Source: Apoderus coryli
Lineage: Eukaryota > Arthropoda > Insecta > Coleoptera > Attelabidae
Assembly: GCA_911728435.2 (NCBI GenBank)
Contig: OU452202.1
Coordinates: forward strand, 5,249,135-5,313,134
Reading direction: 5' to 3'
Length of the DNA: 64,000 bases
Below the pieces are notes generated by a model that worked only from the letters and a program-made list of their open reading frames with translations, was not told the DNA's origin and did not search any database. A program made the translations under genes and the position numbers. Every line of letters starts with the position of its first letter. The stretch's first letter is position 1. Shown here piece after piece: positions 1 to 11,528 of the stretch.

Positions 1-2215
1 AACGATTAATAGAATTCTGCCAAGAAATGGACATCACCATCATGAACACCTTTTTAAACTACCTCCCAGAAAACTGTACACTTGGAGATCCCCGGCTGAT
101 AACAACAATAGAATAGTGAGAAATCAGATCGACTCTATAATGATAAATAGAAGATATCGCAACGCGGTTATCTCTTGTAAGACATACCCAGGCGCGGACA
201 TACCGTCAGATCACAATCTGCTACTAGCTCGTACTAAACTTCGACTGAAGAAGATAGACAAAAGGAAACCCTCAAAGGTTGCTGACATGCAAAAACTTAA
301 AGAGGATGACGTATTCCAACAAACAAAGGAGAGGCTAAACAAGGAAATCAAAACTATATTTGAAGACAACAACCAAGAAATAGAAGACCTATGGAATAAA
401 ATAAAAGTATCAATAACCTCCGTCACAAAAGAAGAACTAGGACCGGATAGGACGGTAAAAAGACAACAATGGATGACAGACTCTATCTTGGAACTTATGG
501 AAGAAAGCAGACAACACAGAAACAGACAATGTAAAATACAAGGAACTACACAGAAGAGTCCTCAGAGCAATCAAAGACGCCAAGGAACGCTGGCTACAAG
601 AAAAATGTGTCAAAATCGAGATCTTACAACAAAAACACGACAGCTTTAACCTCCATAAGAAAATAAAGGAAGCAACAGGAAGACACCAAAGACGAGGTCC
701 AGAAATAATCTTGGACTCGAATAACAACATTCTTACCGAGACTGACAAAAAGCTTACAAGATGGAAGCAATACATGGAGGAACTTTTCGGAGACGAAAAC
801 ATCGATAATATGCCCGTCAGAGTCGGCGAAGAAGGACCTATCATCACACAGGAGGAAGTAGAATCAGCTATTAAACGACTAAAAAACAACAAAGCTCCTG
901 GACCAGACCAAATTCATGGAGAAGTACTCAAACTGCTAGACCCAGAACAGATGAGACTGCTGACCAACCTCTTCAACAAGATTTACACAGGCGGTCAAAT
1001 TCCAAATGACTGGCTGTTGTCAACATTCATCCCGCTCCCCAAAAAGGCAAATGCAACTAAATGCTCTGACCACAGAATAATCAGCTTGATGAGTCATATC
1101 CTAAAAGCATTCCTTAATATCATCCAAGCACGTGTATATAGAAGACTCGACGAGAAAATAAGCGATACACAATTTGGTTTCAGGAAAGGACTCGGCACTC
1201 GAGAGGCCTTGTTCTCCATACAGGTCCTGATCCAACGGGCAAGGGACGTCAACGCAGACGTCTTTGCATGCTTCATAGATTTCGAAAAGGCCTTTGATAA
1301 AGTCCAACACGGTAAACTCATTTCAATCCTACGTGAATCAGAAATCGACGACAGAGACACAGATATAATATCAAAGCTATACCTACAACAAAAAGCCATT
1401 GTACAGGTCGAAAACGAACATCGGAAGAGTTTAATATAAGGAGAGGAGTGCGCCAAGGTTGTATAGCAGACACGGCTGAAGGACTTCAGAGACTTATAGA
1501 CCGTGTAGAGACCGCATGCAAGAGATATGGTATGAATATAAACTGTAAGAAGACACACATACTAATTGTCAGTAAAAATACCAGTGGAAACTTACAGTTC
1601 ACCGCCAGCAAAGTGGCTCTCACAGTAGCCGAGACAGTTACATACCTGGGCTTTACCTTGAATAAAGATTGGGATAAGTCTCGAGAAATAAGATTCCGAA
1701 TCGAAAAAGCAAAAGGTACATTCAACAAGATGCGTAACATACTATGCAGCCTATCTCTCAACATCCATACCAGAATAAGAATTTTAAAATGCTATGTACT
1801 CTCAACCCTCCTATACGGGGCAGAAGCGTGGACCCTTACTGATGCCTCATCTAAACGCATAGATGCGTTTGAGATGTGGTGCTATCGCCGCATGCTAAGA
1901 ATCCCATGGGTGCACCACGTATCAAACGACACAGTACTGCAGGGCATCGGTGGACAACTAGAATTTCTACCAAATGTCAAACGCAGAAAAATTGAATACT
2001 TTGGGCATGTCATGCGAGGTGAAAAATACCACCTTCTTCAACTTATCCTGCAGGGAAAAATAGAGGGTCGAAGGTGAGCAGGACGCAGACGAATATCATG
2101 GCTGCGACCATGGACCGGAATGACGTCAACAGCACTATTCAGAGCAGCGGTGAATAGAGTGATTTGGACCAATGAGATAGCCAACATCCACAGAGGATAG
2201 GCACTTCAAGAAGAA
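1..2215 (+). pseudogene. Endonuclease/reverse-transcriptase LINE, decayed, cut by the window edge
   Basis: This is a non-LTR retrotransposon ORF2 in several frames. The endonuclease end is readable from base 3 (RLIEFCQEMD...), shifts frame near 100, and continues at 116-649 with RNQIDSIMINRRYRN and a SDHNLLLA motif (the conserved SDH of this endonuclease type). Reverse transcriptase follows at 711-1439 with NNKAPGPD and FIDFEKAFDKVQ. After RRGVRQGC (about 1440-1460) the sequence jumps to ADTAEGLQRLIDRV, so the block carrying the catalytic YADD is deleted. The C-terminal part, 1448-2077, has the RRMLRIPWVHHVSNDTVL block typical of insect 'endonuclease-reverse transcriptase' LINEs (RTE/CR1-like; exact clade not settled). 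The 3' end is a GAAGAAGAAG run near 2210. Not functional. Host context is intergenic, beyond the 3' end of p115. Confidence 0.85.
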
Positions 2216-2217
2216 GA

Positions 2218-2560
2218 AGTATTGTGAACGCGCTAAAACAAATTGAGATAAAGACGGGTATAACCATTTTGAAGTCTCCTTAAACGATTAAGACCATTTT
2301 CAGATGGAAGTCTGCCTGTCTATGTGTGTATAGCTTGTGGGATTCCTAGGATCAACCCATTAGTTTTGGTTGAAATAGCTATAACCCTGTGATAGTGGGT
2401 ACCCCTAAATCTTTAAATAGCAGTAGATAGAGGTCGAGTTATACAACATTTGAAAGCACGTTTTATGCTCTTAAGAGCAACAGCTTACTTTTGAAATTTG
2501 CCTTCATAGAAAAAATTGCGTTTTCATCCAATGAACTCTACGGTAGATTATTGACGCGAT
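2218..2560 (+). repeat. Dispersed repeat family R1, copy 1
   Basis: It begins AGTATTGTGAACGCGCTAAA and holds an ACGATTAAGACCATTT block, a CAGATGGAAGTCTG inverted motif, a CTGTCTATGTGTG block and a GGTCGAGTTATAC block. The same ordered blocks recur at 21484-21870 (+) and, internally deleted, at 10925-11085 (-). Non-coding; class unknown. Confidence 0.6.
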
Positions 2561-2869
2561 AGTTAAACCTCTGGGAAAGTTTGGGGCTGATTTTTTTACA
2601 CTGTTGTCGAACGAACGAAAATTAGTAAACAAATAATTTTATGTTTTTCAAATTCCAAGTCTAATAAAATAGCAATTTTTTTTTTTTGCAGTTTATATAT
2701 TTTTTAATTTTGACTCTTTTCACACCATTCACTAAAGGCTATGTTATGTACTTTAAAATTTGCAATTAAAAATGATCTAATTAGTTATTTGGACGAACAA
2801 CCATCTGGCATAAATGAGAGGTTGATGACCCTTCGTCTCGGCGAGCCACAATAATTATAAGCGCGTACG
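2561..2869. other. No feature seen
   Basis: AT-rich sequence with homopolymer T runs. No ORF, inverted repeat or recognised element. Confidence 0.4.
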
Positions 2870-3640
2870 CGCCAACCATGGACACCGACGAAGAATTAAA
2901 AGAGGAATTCTACTTGCAGCTTGATAGAGTACTGACCAACGTTCCTGGCTCCGACAAGATCATCCTCGAGTTGGTCGAGACTATGCTCTCTCTAGCCTAA
3001 TACCATAGGCAAAAAAGGAGTAGGAAACTGTAACTCCAACGGACTATTGCTGCTAACCAAATGCGCAGAACAAGATCTTAACATCCAATTGTTCGCGCTC
3101 GTTAGCGACATGAAGTGAAGAGCACCAATGCTTTAACGAGGGCTGATGATGGTTGGACTGATCACCGACTTGTGCGATCCAGTATGAACTTACATCTACC
3201 TGCAAAACGACAACAAGAGGGAAGGCGAAAGCTTAACATCGAATGACTAAAGGACAACCGAGAGAAACTATGTTTCCAACAACACTTGCAGGACAAACTC
3301 CTGTAAGAATATCCGGATGATATTGAAGAACACTGGTCGTTATTTAGATCCGCCGTGCTCTGTGCTTGTGAAGAGACGCTAGGCTATGCGCGACGAAAAC
3401 ATCAGGACTGGCCCCGTAATCCACATATCAACGGAACGCCTTCCAAAGAGAATAATTTAGGTCGGCTCATGAAATCAGGGAGGGCAGCAAAAGAGGTACA
3501 AGGATGTTCTTAAGACCAACATGAAGAAGTGTGGCTTAGATGTAAAGAACAACTAGGAGCAGATCGCGAACGTCCGACCAGATGCACGCGTACCATTTAT
3601 GAGGGTCATCGAGTTTTTGAAGAGCAGCGACACACAACAT
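2870..3640 (+). pseudogene. Second LINE endonuclease remnant
   Basis: From 2878 the frame reads MDTDEELKEEFYLQLDRV, the usual 'FY..L...' stretch of LINE endonucleases of the craniofacial-development-protein-2-like type. It is followed by stops, then a DGWTDHRLV-like segment near 3150, RRKLNIE near 3225 and a coiled segment to about 3620. Many stops and frameshifts. It differs from the element at 1-2215, so this is an older separate insertion. No reverse transcriptase follows. Confidence 0.65.
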
Positions 3641-3981
3641 TATTTGTTTATTCAGTTCAGTTGTTGGTACCTACAAAATAGGTATTGACTAATGGTTTAC
3701 TTATAACAGTAAAGGTCAACAGTATGTTAACAATATAGTACCAAATGCTAAGTCCTCGTGTTAGTTTTAGCACAGCATTGAAAAAACCAGCATTCTGAGG
3801 CCATGTCGGCACTTTAAACTAAATAATTTAAAACAGCATAAAAATATTTAACTACATAAAGTCGCTGTCAATATCAAAAATATTTGTGGTGTGTCATATT
3901 GATTGAAAACTTCCTTGAGTGGTGTTATCAGTTAAATGTTAAATTTTTCAAATACATTTGATTACCTATACAAAAAATATA
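3641..3981. other. No feature seen
   Basis: AT-rich, no coding signal. It ends in the TA that is the target site of the next element. Confidence 0.4.
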
Positions 3982-5706
3982 CAGGGTGTCCCCTCTCAAT
4001 TGGAAAAAACTTCTGGGGCATATTGAGGAACCATAGACAAGTAGTTTGAGATAAGAGACTGATGTCCGGAAGTGCATGGTTTTCAAAATACAGGGTGTCA
4101 AAGTTTTTTTCAAAAAACCTTTTTTTATCAATATCTCAAAGACACGTTAACGGATTTTCTTGAAATTCGCTGGTGATGTAAGCTTAATTAGATGCTCAGT
4201 TAGCACTAATTAAATGCTCAGTTAGCACTAATTAAATGTTAAAATGTACGCTACTGACTTTTTTGAAAATGTTATATTTTTTTTTTAGCAAGCTCAGTTA
4301 AAAATGCAACTTTTTTGTCACTTGATATTTTTTCCTAACTCTCTCCGTTTTCGAGAAAAAATTTTTATTAAAAACTTTATTAAAAGGTTCATTATTAATA
4401 GAAAGAAAAACAAGGAGGCTTTTTTGCAAATAATTTATTATTAATAGTGAAAATCTAAAACAATGTCCATCGAGTATTGAAAATCCACGATCTGCATCCA
4501 TTTAAACTTCAAAACGTGCAGCATCTACTGCCTGGCGACGCTCCTCGACGGCTCGAGTTCTGCGAGTGGTTGCTCGGTCAAGCGGATGAAAACGCTGATT
4601 TTTTAAGTATAATCTTCCCGAGCGATGAACAAGGATTTTCGCGCGTTGGGACATGGAATCCTCGTAATAACCACGAGTGGAGCGAATAAAATCCCCATGC
4701 TACGCACATCAGAGGATATCAGCAGAAGATTGGTGTTAATGTTTGGGCAGGTTTTCTGAGCGACCATTTGATTGGGCCGTACGTTCTACCTGATCACCTC
4801 AACGGGAATAGCTATCTGGTTTTTTTGCGAGATATTCTGCTGGAAGATGTACCTCCACCAGTTGCGTAGAGAGGCCTGGTTCCAACACGATGGTTGTCCA
4901 GCGCATTTTGCGTGCACCGTGAGAGGTTACCTCGACCAAACCTACAACAGGTGGATTGGTAGGGGTGGTCCCGTCCCTTGGCCAGCAAGGTCGGCGGACT
5001 TGCCCCCCCCCTAGACTTTTTCCTTGGGGGCGAAATGGAACGGTTGATCTATGCAACTCCTGTGCCGACAATGGAGGCTAGAGTTGTGGTGGCAGCGGAA
5101 TTTATTGCGAACGATCCAGGCGTGTTTGCTGGGGTGCGCGAATCCTGGCTCGACAGGTGCAGAAAATGCATCGAAATGCATGGTGAACACTTTGAGCATT
5201 TGCTCCACTATTAATAATAAATCATTTGTAAAAAAGTCTCTTTGTTTTTCTTTCTAATAATAATGAACCTTTTAATAAAGTTTTTAATAAAAAATTTTTC
5301 TCGAAAACGGAGAGAGATACGAAAAAATATCAGGTGACATAAAAGTTGTATTTTTAACTGAGCTTTCTAAGAAAAATATAAAATTTTCAAAAAAAGTCAG
5401 TAGCGTACATTTTTTTGTTATTTTTATTCGTGACACTGTCCCCCGGGGCGCCACTGGAAGTCATAATTAACATTTAATTTGTTCTAACTGAGCGTCTTAC
5501 TAAGCTTATATCGCACCAGCGAATTTCAAGAAAATCGGTTAACGTGTATTTGAGATATTGATAAAAAAAGGTTTTTTGAAAAAACTTTGACACCCTGTAT
5601 TTTGAAACCCATGCACTTCCGGACATCAGTCTCTTATCTTAAACTGCTTGTCTATAGTTCCTCAATATGCCCCAGAAGTTTTTTCCAATTGAGAGGGGAC
5701 ACCCTG
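3982..5706 (+). mobile_element. IS630/Tc1/mariner-type element A with long inverted repeats, inactive
   Basis: The ends are CAGGGTGTCCCC...GGGGACACCCTG, flanked by TA on both sides (3980-3981 and 5707-5708). The terminal inverted repeats are unusually long: about 3982-4465 on the left and 5206-5706 on the right, with indels between the arms. The left arm holds a local duplication of a GCTCAGTTAGCACTAATTAA motif. The interior carries only the catalytic part of a transposase, broken by frameshifts. The termini resemble those of elements B1 and B2 in this window, so a related family is inferred. Confidence 0.85.
4477..5214 (+). pseudogene. Transposase remnant of element A (DDE, mariner-like)
   Basis: Three overlapping frame pieces. 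4477-4689 has KIHDLHPFKLQNVQHL, the linker after the second helix-turn-helix, and RRLEFCEWLL; the expected first Asp motif is damaged (FPSDEQGF). 4772-5014 has FQHDGCPAHFA with the second Asp, then RWIGRGGPVPWPARSADL. 4978-5214 completes the C-terminus. A run of C near 5005-5013 carries an extra base, which moves the third acidic motif (DFFL) out of frame. The N-terminal DNA-binding domain is missing. Counting across the frameshift gives about 40 residues between the last two catalytic Asp, close to the DD41D spacing of B1 and B2. Cannot make an active enzyme. Confidence 0.85.
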
Positions 5707-6496
5707 TATAAACAAACTACATAAAATAAATAATCGATGAGTAGAATCTTTGGCGTAGAACGCTAAACTAAACATTATGCTAGCTTCCTTATTCTATGGT
5801 TTTACTACAAAATAAAAGTAGACAACGCTCGTAGCATGACTTTTATCAGAGATTTCCAGTGCTCCATAGAGAGAAAAAGAACTATTGAGAAAGCGAAATC
5901 ATATTTTCTACAAGAGAAAAGCAAAAAATATATTTTGCCAATTAAACATATTTTCCAATATGTAACGCACATTTAGAATGTGAAAAAACTAAATAAAAAG
6001 CGATTACTTCATAATTATATATTACGAAATAAAAATAATACGAATTTGGCTGAAAACATGGAATGAATAAAATTTAAATATACAGGTTGTCCAGAAATTA
6101 GTAGCATAAATTAACACAAAATATTTTATTTTTCTGCGTCCAAAATAGGCCCTAAATATTTGCGATCTAACAAAACATTGTGTTCAGAAAACTTTTGGAA
6201 AGTACTTTTGATTCACATCGCTAGTACAAACTTGAAAGTAGGCCTTGAAACAAACTTGATATATTTGTGACTTGTTAGCTATTAAGAAATTTTAGTTGAA
6301 ATTATTTGGAAAATTTTTTGTATTCTTTTAAGTAGACAGAGATAATCATTTTATTTACAGTACTTACCAACCATGCTGTGGTATGAAAGTATCAATTAGA
6401 TTCAAACAACACGACAATCAAGGAAAAGATCATTTAAGTATTTCTAACAGCACAGCTTGTGGAAAATCACGATATGTATATGGAGCGCTAAATATA
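5707..6496. other. No gene; possible MITE scrap
   Basis: AT-rich. A TACAGGTTGTCCAG motif near 6083 resembles one end of the CAGGG-type elements but no partner was found. Otherwise nothing recognisable. Confidence 0.3.
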
Positions 6497-8584
6497 CAGG
6501 GTGGTCCAACGAAAAGTTTGCACCTAGCTTTTCTCTTTTTTTTGTAGTCGAATGCGAAAATGCTCGGACACGTCGATTTTGCTTTTGAGGGGGACACATT
6601 TTAAACATATTTTTCGATCTGCGCCTTTAACCCCCTAACGGGGGTGAGTAACAACCCTAAAATTTTAAATGGAAAGAGGGGTCTAATGACATATCATTTG
6701 AAAGGACACAAAATTGTCTTTCTAATGATACCCTATTTGTCGAATTTTACTAAAACAGTTAATACGAAAACGACTTTAAAGACATTAAGCCGATAATTTT
6801 GGTATTAATGAGAAATACAAATAAGTTTTAATTATTGCGAGTGAAAACACCTGCAATCGTTAGTACATTCCAATGTTTGTTAGTTTTAACATTGCTTTGT
6901 AAAAAAAGTAAACAAGCTGTTAAATTGATTTATTAAAACGTTACATTAACAAATGTTGAAAATGTGACCCATTTGATTCCATACAATAATACAGATTTTG
7001 TTCAAATCTATTTCTAACATTTTGTAGCATATCAGGTGTTATGTTTCTGCACTCTTCTGTAATGCGTTGGCGAAGATCTTCTATGGACTCGGGCTTCGTG
7101 GCAAAACATTTATTTTTTAAGTGCCCCCAAAGAAAAAAGTCTAAAGGCGATAAATCCGGTGACCTGGCAGGCCATTCAATTGGGCCCCTCCTTCCAATCC
7201 ACCGTCCAGGGAACCGGTCATCTAAGAACTGTCTTACAGGAGCCACATAGTGCGGAGGTGCTCCATCTTGCTGGAAATAAAGCCGATCAGCAGTATGATT
7301 TTGGTCGTCTTCTATTATTTGTGTTATTAAAGGATCAATTGTGTCTTCAAGCATGTTTAGGTACACTTCACCAGTTAAATTTCCAGGAATAAAAAGTGGT
7401 CCTATAATATGATTTCCTAATATGCCACACCAGACGTTTATTTTTTGAGGATACTGGGTATGAACCTCACGGAATAAATGTGGGTTACTGTCATCCCAGT
7501 AACGGCAATTGTGCCTATTTACAGCTCCATTCAAATAAAATGTGCATTCGTCGGAAAAACAAATGTTAAATAATAATTGCGGATCTTCAATTAAACGCTG
7601 GCTCATTGCTTCACAAAATTGCAGCCTTCTATCAGGATCATCCTCATTTAGTTCCTGTACTAATTTGATTTTGTACGGATGAAATTTGTACGCTTTTAAA
7701 ATTAGTATTATGGACGAACGGGAGACACCTGAGGCTTCAGCTAGTTGACGGGTACTTTGACTATGATCCATTTCAACATGCCCTAAAACAGCGACTTCCA
7801 CAGCTTCATTTCTGATCGGTTTCTGCGGCTGGTGTTTTACATTACAGACAGATCCGGTATCTACAAACTTTTTAACTAACTTGCCAACGTACACATCATT
7901 CACATTTTTATCGGGATGTCTCTCATTAAATAAGCGAGCCGTAAGTCTAGCACTACTATTATTTTGAAAATAAAGTTTAACAATTTCAACTCGTTCTAGA
8001 ATGGAATAAATCATTTTGTACGGTAAAAGTAAAATAACTTGAGAAGCAACCAAACTGAATCAATGAAAAGACTAAAATAAACGGTGTAAATTCTTTTCCT
8101 ACACGTATCTGCAGTTTTTATTTCAACAAAAAACGCAAACGATTAGTGAGGAATTTAGTTCTGATAAATAAGATAGTGTTTTTGAAATCCCGTTTTTCTT
8201 CAAAGTAAATAATTTAGAAATGATTGTAGTTGTTTTCAGTCGTAATAATTAAAACTTATTTGTATTTCTCATTAATACCAAAATTATCGGCTTAATGTCT
8301 TTAAAGTCGTTTTCGTATTAACTGTTTTAGTAAAATTCGACAAATAGGGTATCATTAGAAAGACAATTTTGTGTCCTTTCAAATGATATGTCATTAGACC
8401 CCTCTTTCCATTTAAAATTTTAGGGTTGTTACTCACCCCCGCTAGGGGGTTAAAGGCGCAGATCGAAAAATATGTTTAAAATGTGTCCCCCTCAAAAGCA
8501 AAATCGACGTGTCCGAGCATTTTCGCATTCGACTACAAAAAAAAAGAGAAAAGCTAGGTGCAAACTTTTCGTTGGACCACCCTG
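6497..8584 (-). mobile_element. Mariner-like element B1 (DD41D-type), structurally complete
   Basis: A 2088-bp element with ends CAGGGTGGTCCAACG...CGTTGGACCACCCTG and TA on both sides (6495-6496, 8585-8586). Terminal inverted repeats of about 344 bp (6497-6840 and 8241-8584) are nearly perfect. One transposase ORF runs on the minus strand. A second copy, B2, at 22061-24147 differs by only a handful of bases, so both inserted recently. Autonomous or recently so, pending one suspicious change in the transposase. Confidence 0.93.
6941..8053 (-). CDS. Mariner-like transposase, 370 aa, intact
   Basis: A cut-and-paste DDE transposase of the IS630-Tc1-mariner superfamily that would act in the nucleus on its own inverted repeats. 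Two helix-turn-helix segments: residues about 15-65 (RVEIVKLYF ... ARLTARLF) and about 85-125 (RNEAVEVAVLGHV ... LAEASGVSRSSI). Catalytic motifs: FSDECTFYLNG (first Asp, about 168), FQQDGAPPHY (second Asp, about 262) and SPLDFFLWG (third). I count 41 residues between the second and third Asp, matching the DD41D group (rosa/Visitor-type) known from insects. M14 (MIYSILERV) is an alternative start. In this copy helix-turn-helix 2 reads SIILILK where B2 has SIIRILK, a possible damaging change. Confidence 0.92.
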   Translation of the reverse strand: MVASQVILLLPYKMIYSILERVEIVKLYFQNNSSARLTARLFNERHPDKNVNDVYVGKLVKKFVDTGSVCNVKHQPQKPIRNEAVEVAVLGHVEMDHSQSTRQLAEASGVSRSSIILILKAYKFHPYKIKLVQELNEDDPDRRLQFCEAMSQRLIEDPQLLFNICFSDECTFYLNGAVNRHNCRYWDDSNPHLFREVHTQYPQKINVWCGILGNHIIGPLFIPGNLTGEVYLNMLEDTIDPLITQIIEDDQNHTADRLYFQQDGAPPHYVAPVRQFLDDRFPGRWIGRRGPIEWPARSPDLSPLDFFLWGHLKNKCFATKPESIEDLRQRITEECRNITPDMLQNVRNRFEQNLYYCMESNGSHFQHLLM

Positions 8585-9162
8585 TATATGAACATTATAT
8601 ATAATATATTTTAAATTAGGGACCAAAATTATCAATAACGGCCATACTACTACAATACTACTGAAATTGGTGTCTTACTAGTTCTCCGAAACTCACAAGA
8701 TAATTTCTACATCGTGTAGAAGTGGAATCAAATATTTGGATAAAAAACGGATAACGTTGATCATTCCTGTAGTAACGAGAATGCAGGTTTTTTGAAAAGT
8801 CAACTTTTAAGCCTTATAATTTTGTCAAATAGATTAAATGCTGATTTCAATTTAAATCTTCTTGCAAATCGCCTGGCAGAATTGTTACGATTATATTCCT
8901 AGAGATAGCCACTTGAGGATGTTCTTTCAGAATTAGGGACTCCAGCTCGCTTTGAATCTAGCTAATGCTAGTGTTCCTTAAATTGGCTAAATGTTAATTT
9001 TGCGAAAAGTGCACATTTTCACAATTTTCATTTAGTCGATGTGATTATCTGTGGGGTAATATGTGTAATATTAATTATGCCACAGTGGTGCATGTAGTAA
9101 TGTAATAAAATGAAAATATGGTCGCGTTCATCACAACAAAGTTGAGAAGGTAGCGACTGTTA
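8585..9162. other. No feature seen
   Basis: AT-rich intergenic sequence, no ORF or repeat recognised. Confidence 0.4.
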
Positions 9163-9540
9163 GAACGATCCATCATTTCGTAATTCTGCTGAACGCGCTT
9201 TTTTGACATGGTACAACAAAAGTGTCAAGAATATAACATAACCTAATTTATTTGATATTACTTTTTGTCACCACAAAGAAAAATTAACGTTTAGTCTACT
9301 CATGACCACAGGCCACACAGAATATCCGAAAATTGTGCTATAAAATTTGTTTATTTATTGCCTGATCTGTTTTTCTTTATTTTAAACAATTGACGCCACG
9401 ACAATGTTGACAGATTCTATCGCTAGATTGGGAGCGTAGCGTATTTCAAATCTGATAGAAAAAATGGCGACCGCTACCAAAGCGGTGACAACTGATCAGT
9501 TAACAAAACACGCGTTCAGCAGAAAATTGATGATCGCTCC
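9163..9540. repeat. Possible short MITE with about 35-bp inverted ends
   Basis: GAACGATCCATCATTT...TTCTGCTGAACGCG at 9163-9198 is matched in reverse complement by CGCGTTCAGCAG...TTGATGATCGCTCC at 9509-9540, with a few mismatches. No coding content. Target duplication not identified. Confidence 0.4.
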
Positions 9541-9986
9541 AGCCTATAAAACCAATAGTAGAAAATCCTTTATTATATTAAACTAGACTCCATAGGTTTT
9601 CTCTGTTCAGAATCACAACCAGCCTGTCTAATTTTCCGCAATACCAAAAAAGTTAAAACCTTATTTCAAGCCGTTCCATTTTAAGACGATCACTTTTAGG
9701 TGTTGTAATTTTGTTTTCTTTGCTTATGTTTATGTGGAAAACGAGAGCTGATTTTGGGTATATATGCTATTCAAGTTTGGCCCACTAATTTCAGGACGCA
9801 CTGCTTACATAACAACAAAATAAATTAAAATAGTTACAAACATTAACATCTTCAGTATACCCAAAGCCAAATTTACAACATGTTCTTGATCAATGTCTTA
9901 AATTTTCTCTGACTGACTAAAGTTTATTTCATTACAAAACAAAGCTTTTACTTATAATTAAATGAAAATGTATTATTAATCCTAAG
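9541..9986. other. No feature seen
   Basis: AT-rich; nothing recognised. Confidence 0.4.
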
Positions 9987-10140
9987 TAATGAAAAATTAA
10001 AAGGATTTCATGTCCGTAAATATAATAAATGAAAAAGAATTTAATAGTGTAGGTAAAACCAGGACTTTAGTCCGCTTTGCCATTAAATTATTTTTCATTT
10101 ATTATATTTACGGACATGAAATCCTTTTAATTTTTCATTA
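9987..10140. repeat. Fold-back repeat, 59-bp arms
   Basis: The arms at 9987-10045 and 10082-10140 are near-perfect reverse complements separated by 36 bp. The spacer plus the start of the right arm (AGGTAAAACCAGGACTTTAG ... ATTATTTTTCATT) recurs as a direct copy at 10584-10634, about 530 bp on. The sequence between (10141-10583) has weak ORFs I do not recognise. Cruciform-capable; probably a MITE relic. Confidence 0.65.
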
Positions 10141-10752
10141 TTTGGCATTAAACATCGACGGCAGAACGCTTGGAGACCACCGTCCGAGCATTGCTGATAC
10201 CCAAATATTTGGGAGATGCTGGCAGAAGGATAAAATGGTCCCCTGCTAGCGTTTTGTGTTCATACTATTTTTATTTATATTTATTTTTTTTTTCTATTTA
10301 TACGACTGGTTTTACCTATACATTGAGTTTGTTCGGCCTCTGCATGGTATAGGATATGCATTACTATGTACATGTAGATGATACGTGTTTACATGTGGCT
10401 ACTGTTGTGTATCCTATTGTGCTTAAATGCAGGCTGATATTTGTAGATGGGCAACGACTATGGTACTCTGACGAGCTCATAACAAGAGCGAAACGAATTC
10501 GTCAGTATCTGTCGACCCATGCCTCGGTCTGGTTCTATTGAATTAGACTGGGACCCTGCTAAATTAAACAAAATTCCTTGTCTAGGTAAAACCAGCACTT
10601 TAGTCGGCTTTGCCATTAAATTATTTTTCATTAATCCCAAGATGTAGTTTTCACAATTACAGCATATTTATCAATTGGTCCATTCATATAGGACCGAATA
10701 TAATTATTCTGTAGATGAAATATCATGTTTCAATACTAATTTGGGTTTTCTG

Positions 10753-11341
10753 AAGCTGTGTACCCACTTTGCGAGGCGTGCTTGGCGAGACAGCCTCGTA
10801 TAGTTAGTACCTGCCTCGACTCATTATCTGCCGCGTTAAGAGGCAGCCGCGTGGTGAGCCAATTAAGTAATTGACGATTATACCTGCCCACACATTAATA
10901 GAAAACCCATATTGGTGACTTCGAATTGCAGTTTAAAATGATGTATCACTCGACCCCTACTGATGTGATGGTCTTAATCGTCTCAGGGATCTTCAAAATG
11001 GTTATATCCGTCTTTATCCCAATTTTTTTTAGCGCGTTCACAATACTTTCCCTGTGCGGGAAAGTAAAATATAAAGTTACAAGGGAAGATGCTTGGCAGC
11101 AAATAAGTAGCAGTGCGCTGAACGTACCTAATTCAAATTAAGGATGTTTCTTCATTTTACTATTTTTTAAAATCCTGTGTATTTCAATAAAAGACGTGGC
11201 AGCAGTTGATATGGTCGACATGTTGTTGCTTGGGAGCGAGTGAACTGAAAGAGCGTTGCCTCGTGATTTTTTCCCACTAGCAGTAAAATTTGCTGCAAGG
11301 CCGATCATAGTGAGGCAGCCTCGCAAAGTGCGTACACGGCT
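10753..11341. repeat. MITE-like element with GTGTAC...CTTTGCGAGGC ends, holding a nested repeat
   Basis: AGCTGTGTACCCACTTTGCG at the left is matched by the reverse complement of CGCAAAGTGCGTACACGGCT at the right. Inner GAGGC/GCCTC motifs recur. The interior contains family R1 copy 2 (10925-11085, minus), recognised by the AGTATTGTGAACGCGCTAAA and ACGATTAAGACCAT blocks. No transposase. Lies just beyond the p115 stop codon and could contribute to its 3' UTR. Confidence 0.5.
10925..11085 (-). repeat. Dispersed repeat family R1, copy 2 (internally deleted)
   Basis: On the minus strand it carries TTTCCCGCACAGGGAAAG, AGTATTGTGAACGCGCTAAA, ACGATTAAGACCAT and then GTAGGGGTCGAGTGATAC, in the same order as copies 1 and 3, with the middle roughly 150 bp missing. 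Confidence 0.6.
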
Positions 11342-11528
11342 TTAGATTAACACTTTTGGTTACTTGTTTTCAAAATCTCAAACACATCAAAATAAAATTT
11401 TAATAAATATTCTAATACAATATAAAATCGATCACATGCACGCGAACTAGTTTGACTTTAGGTAAATACTCGAGGTATACTAACGTAAATTAGTATATTT
11501 TATGCATAACAAATATAGACCTAATTAA

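Noticed and set aside
211..1764. Minus-strand ORFs opposite the first LINE (211-426, 437-892, 1094-1558, 1486-1764)
   Set aside because: They are antisense shadows of the reverse-transcriptase frames and show no motifs of their own.
7041..7392. Plus-strand ORFs inside mariner elements B1 and B2
   Set aside because: Antisense to the intact transposase; repeated in both copies only because the elements are identical.
10170..10541. Three short plus-strand ORFs between the fold-back copies
   Set aside because: No recognised domain, different frames, low-complexity hydrophobic stretch; no support for a gene.
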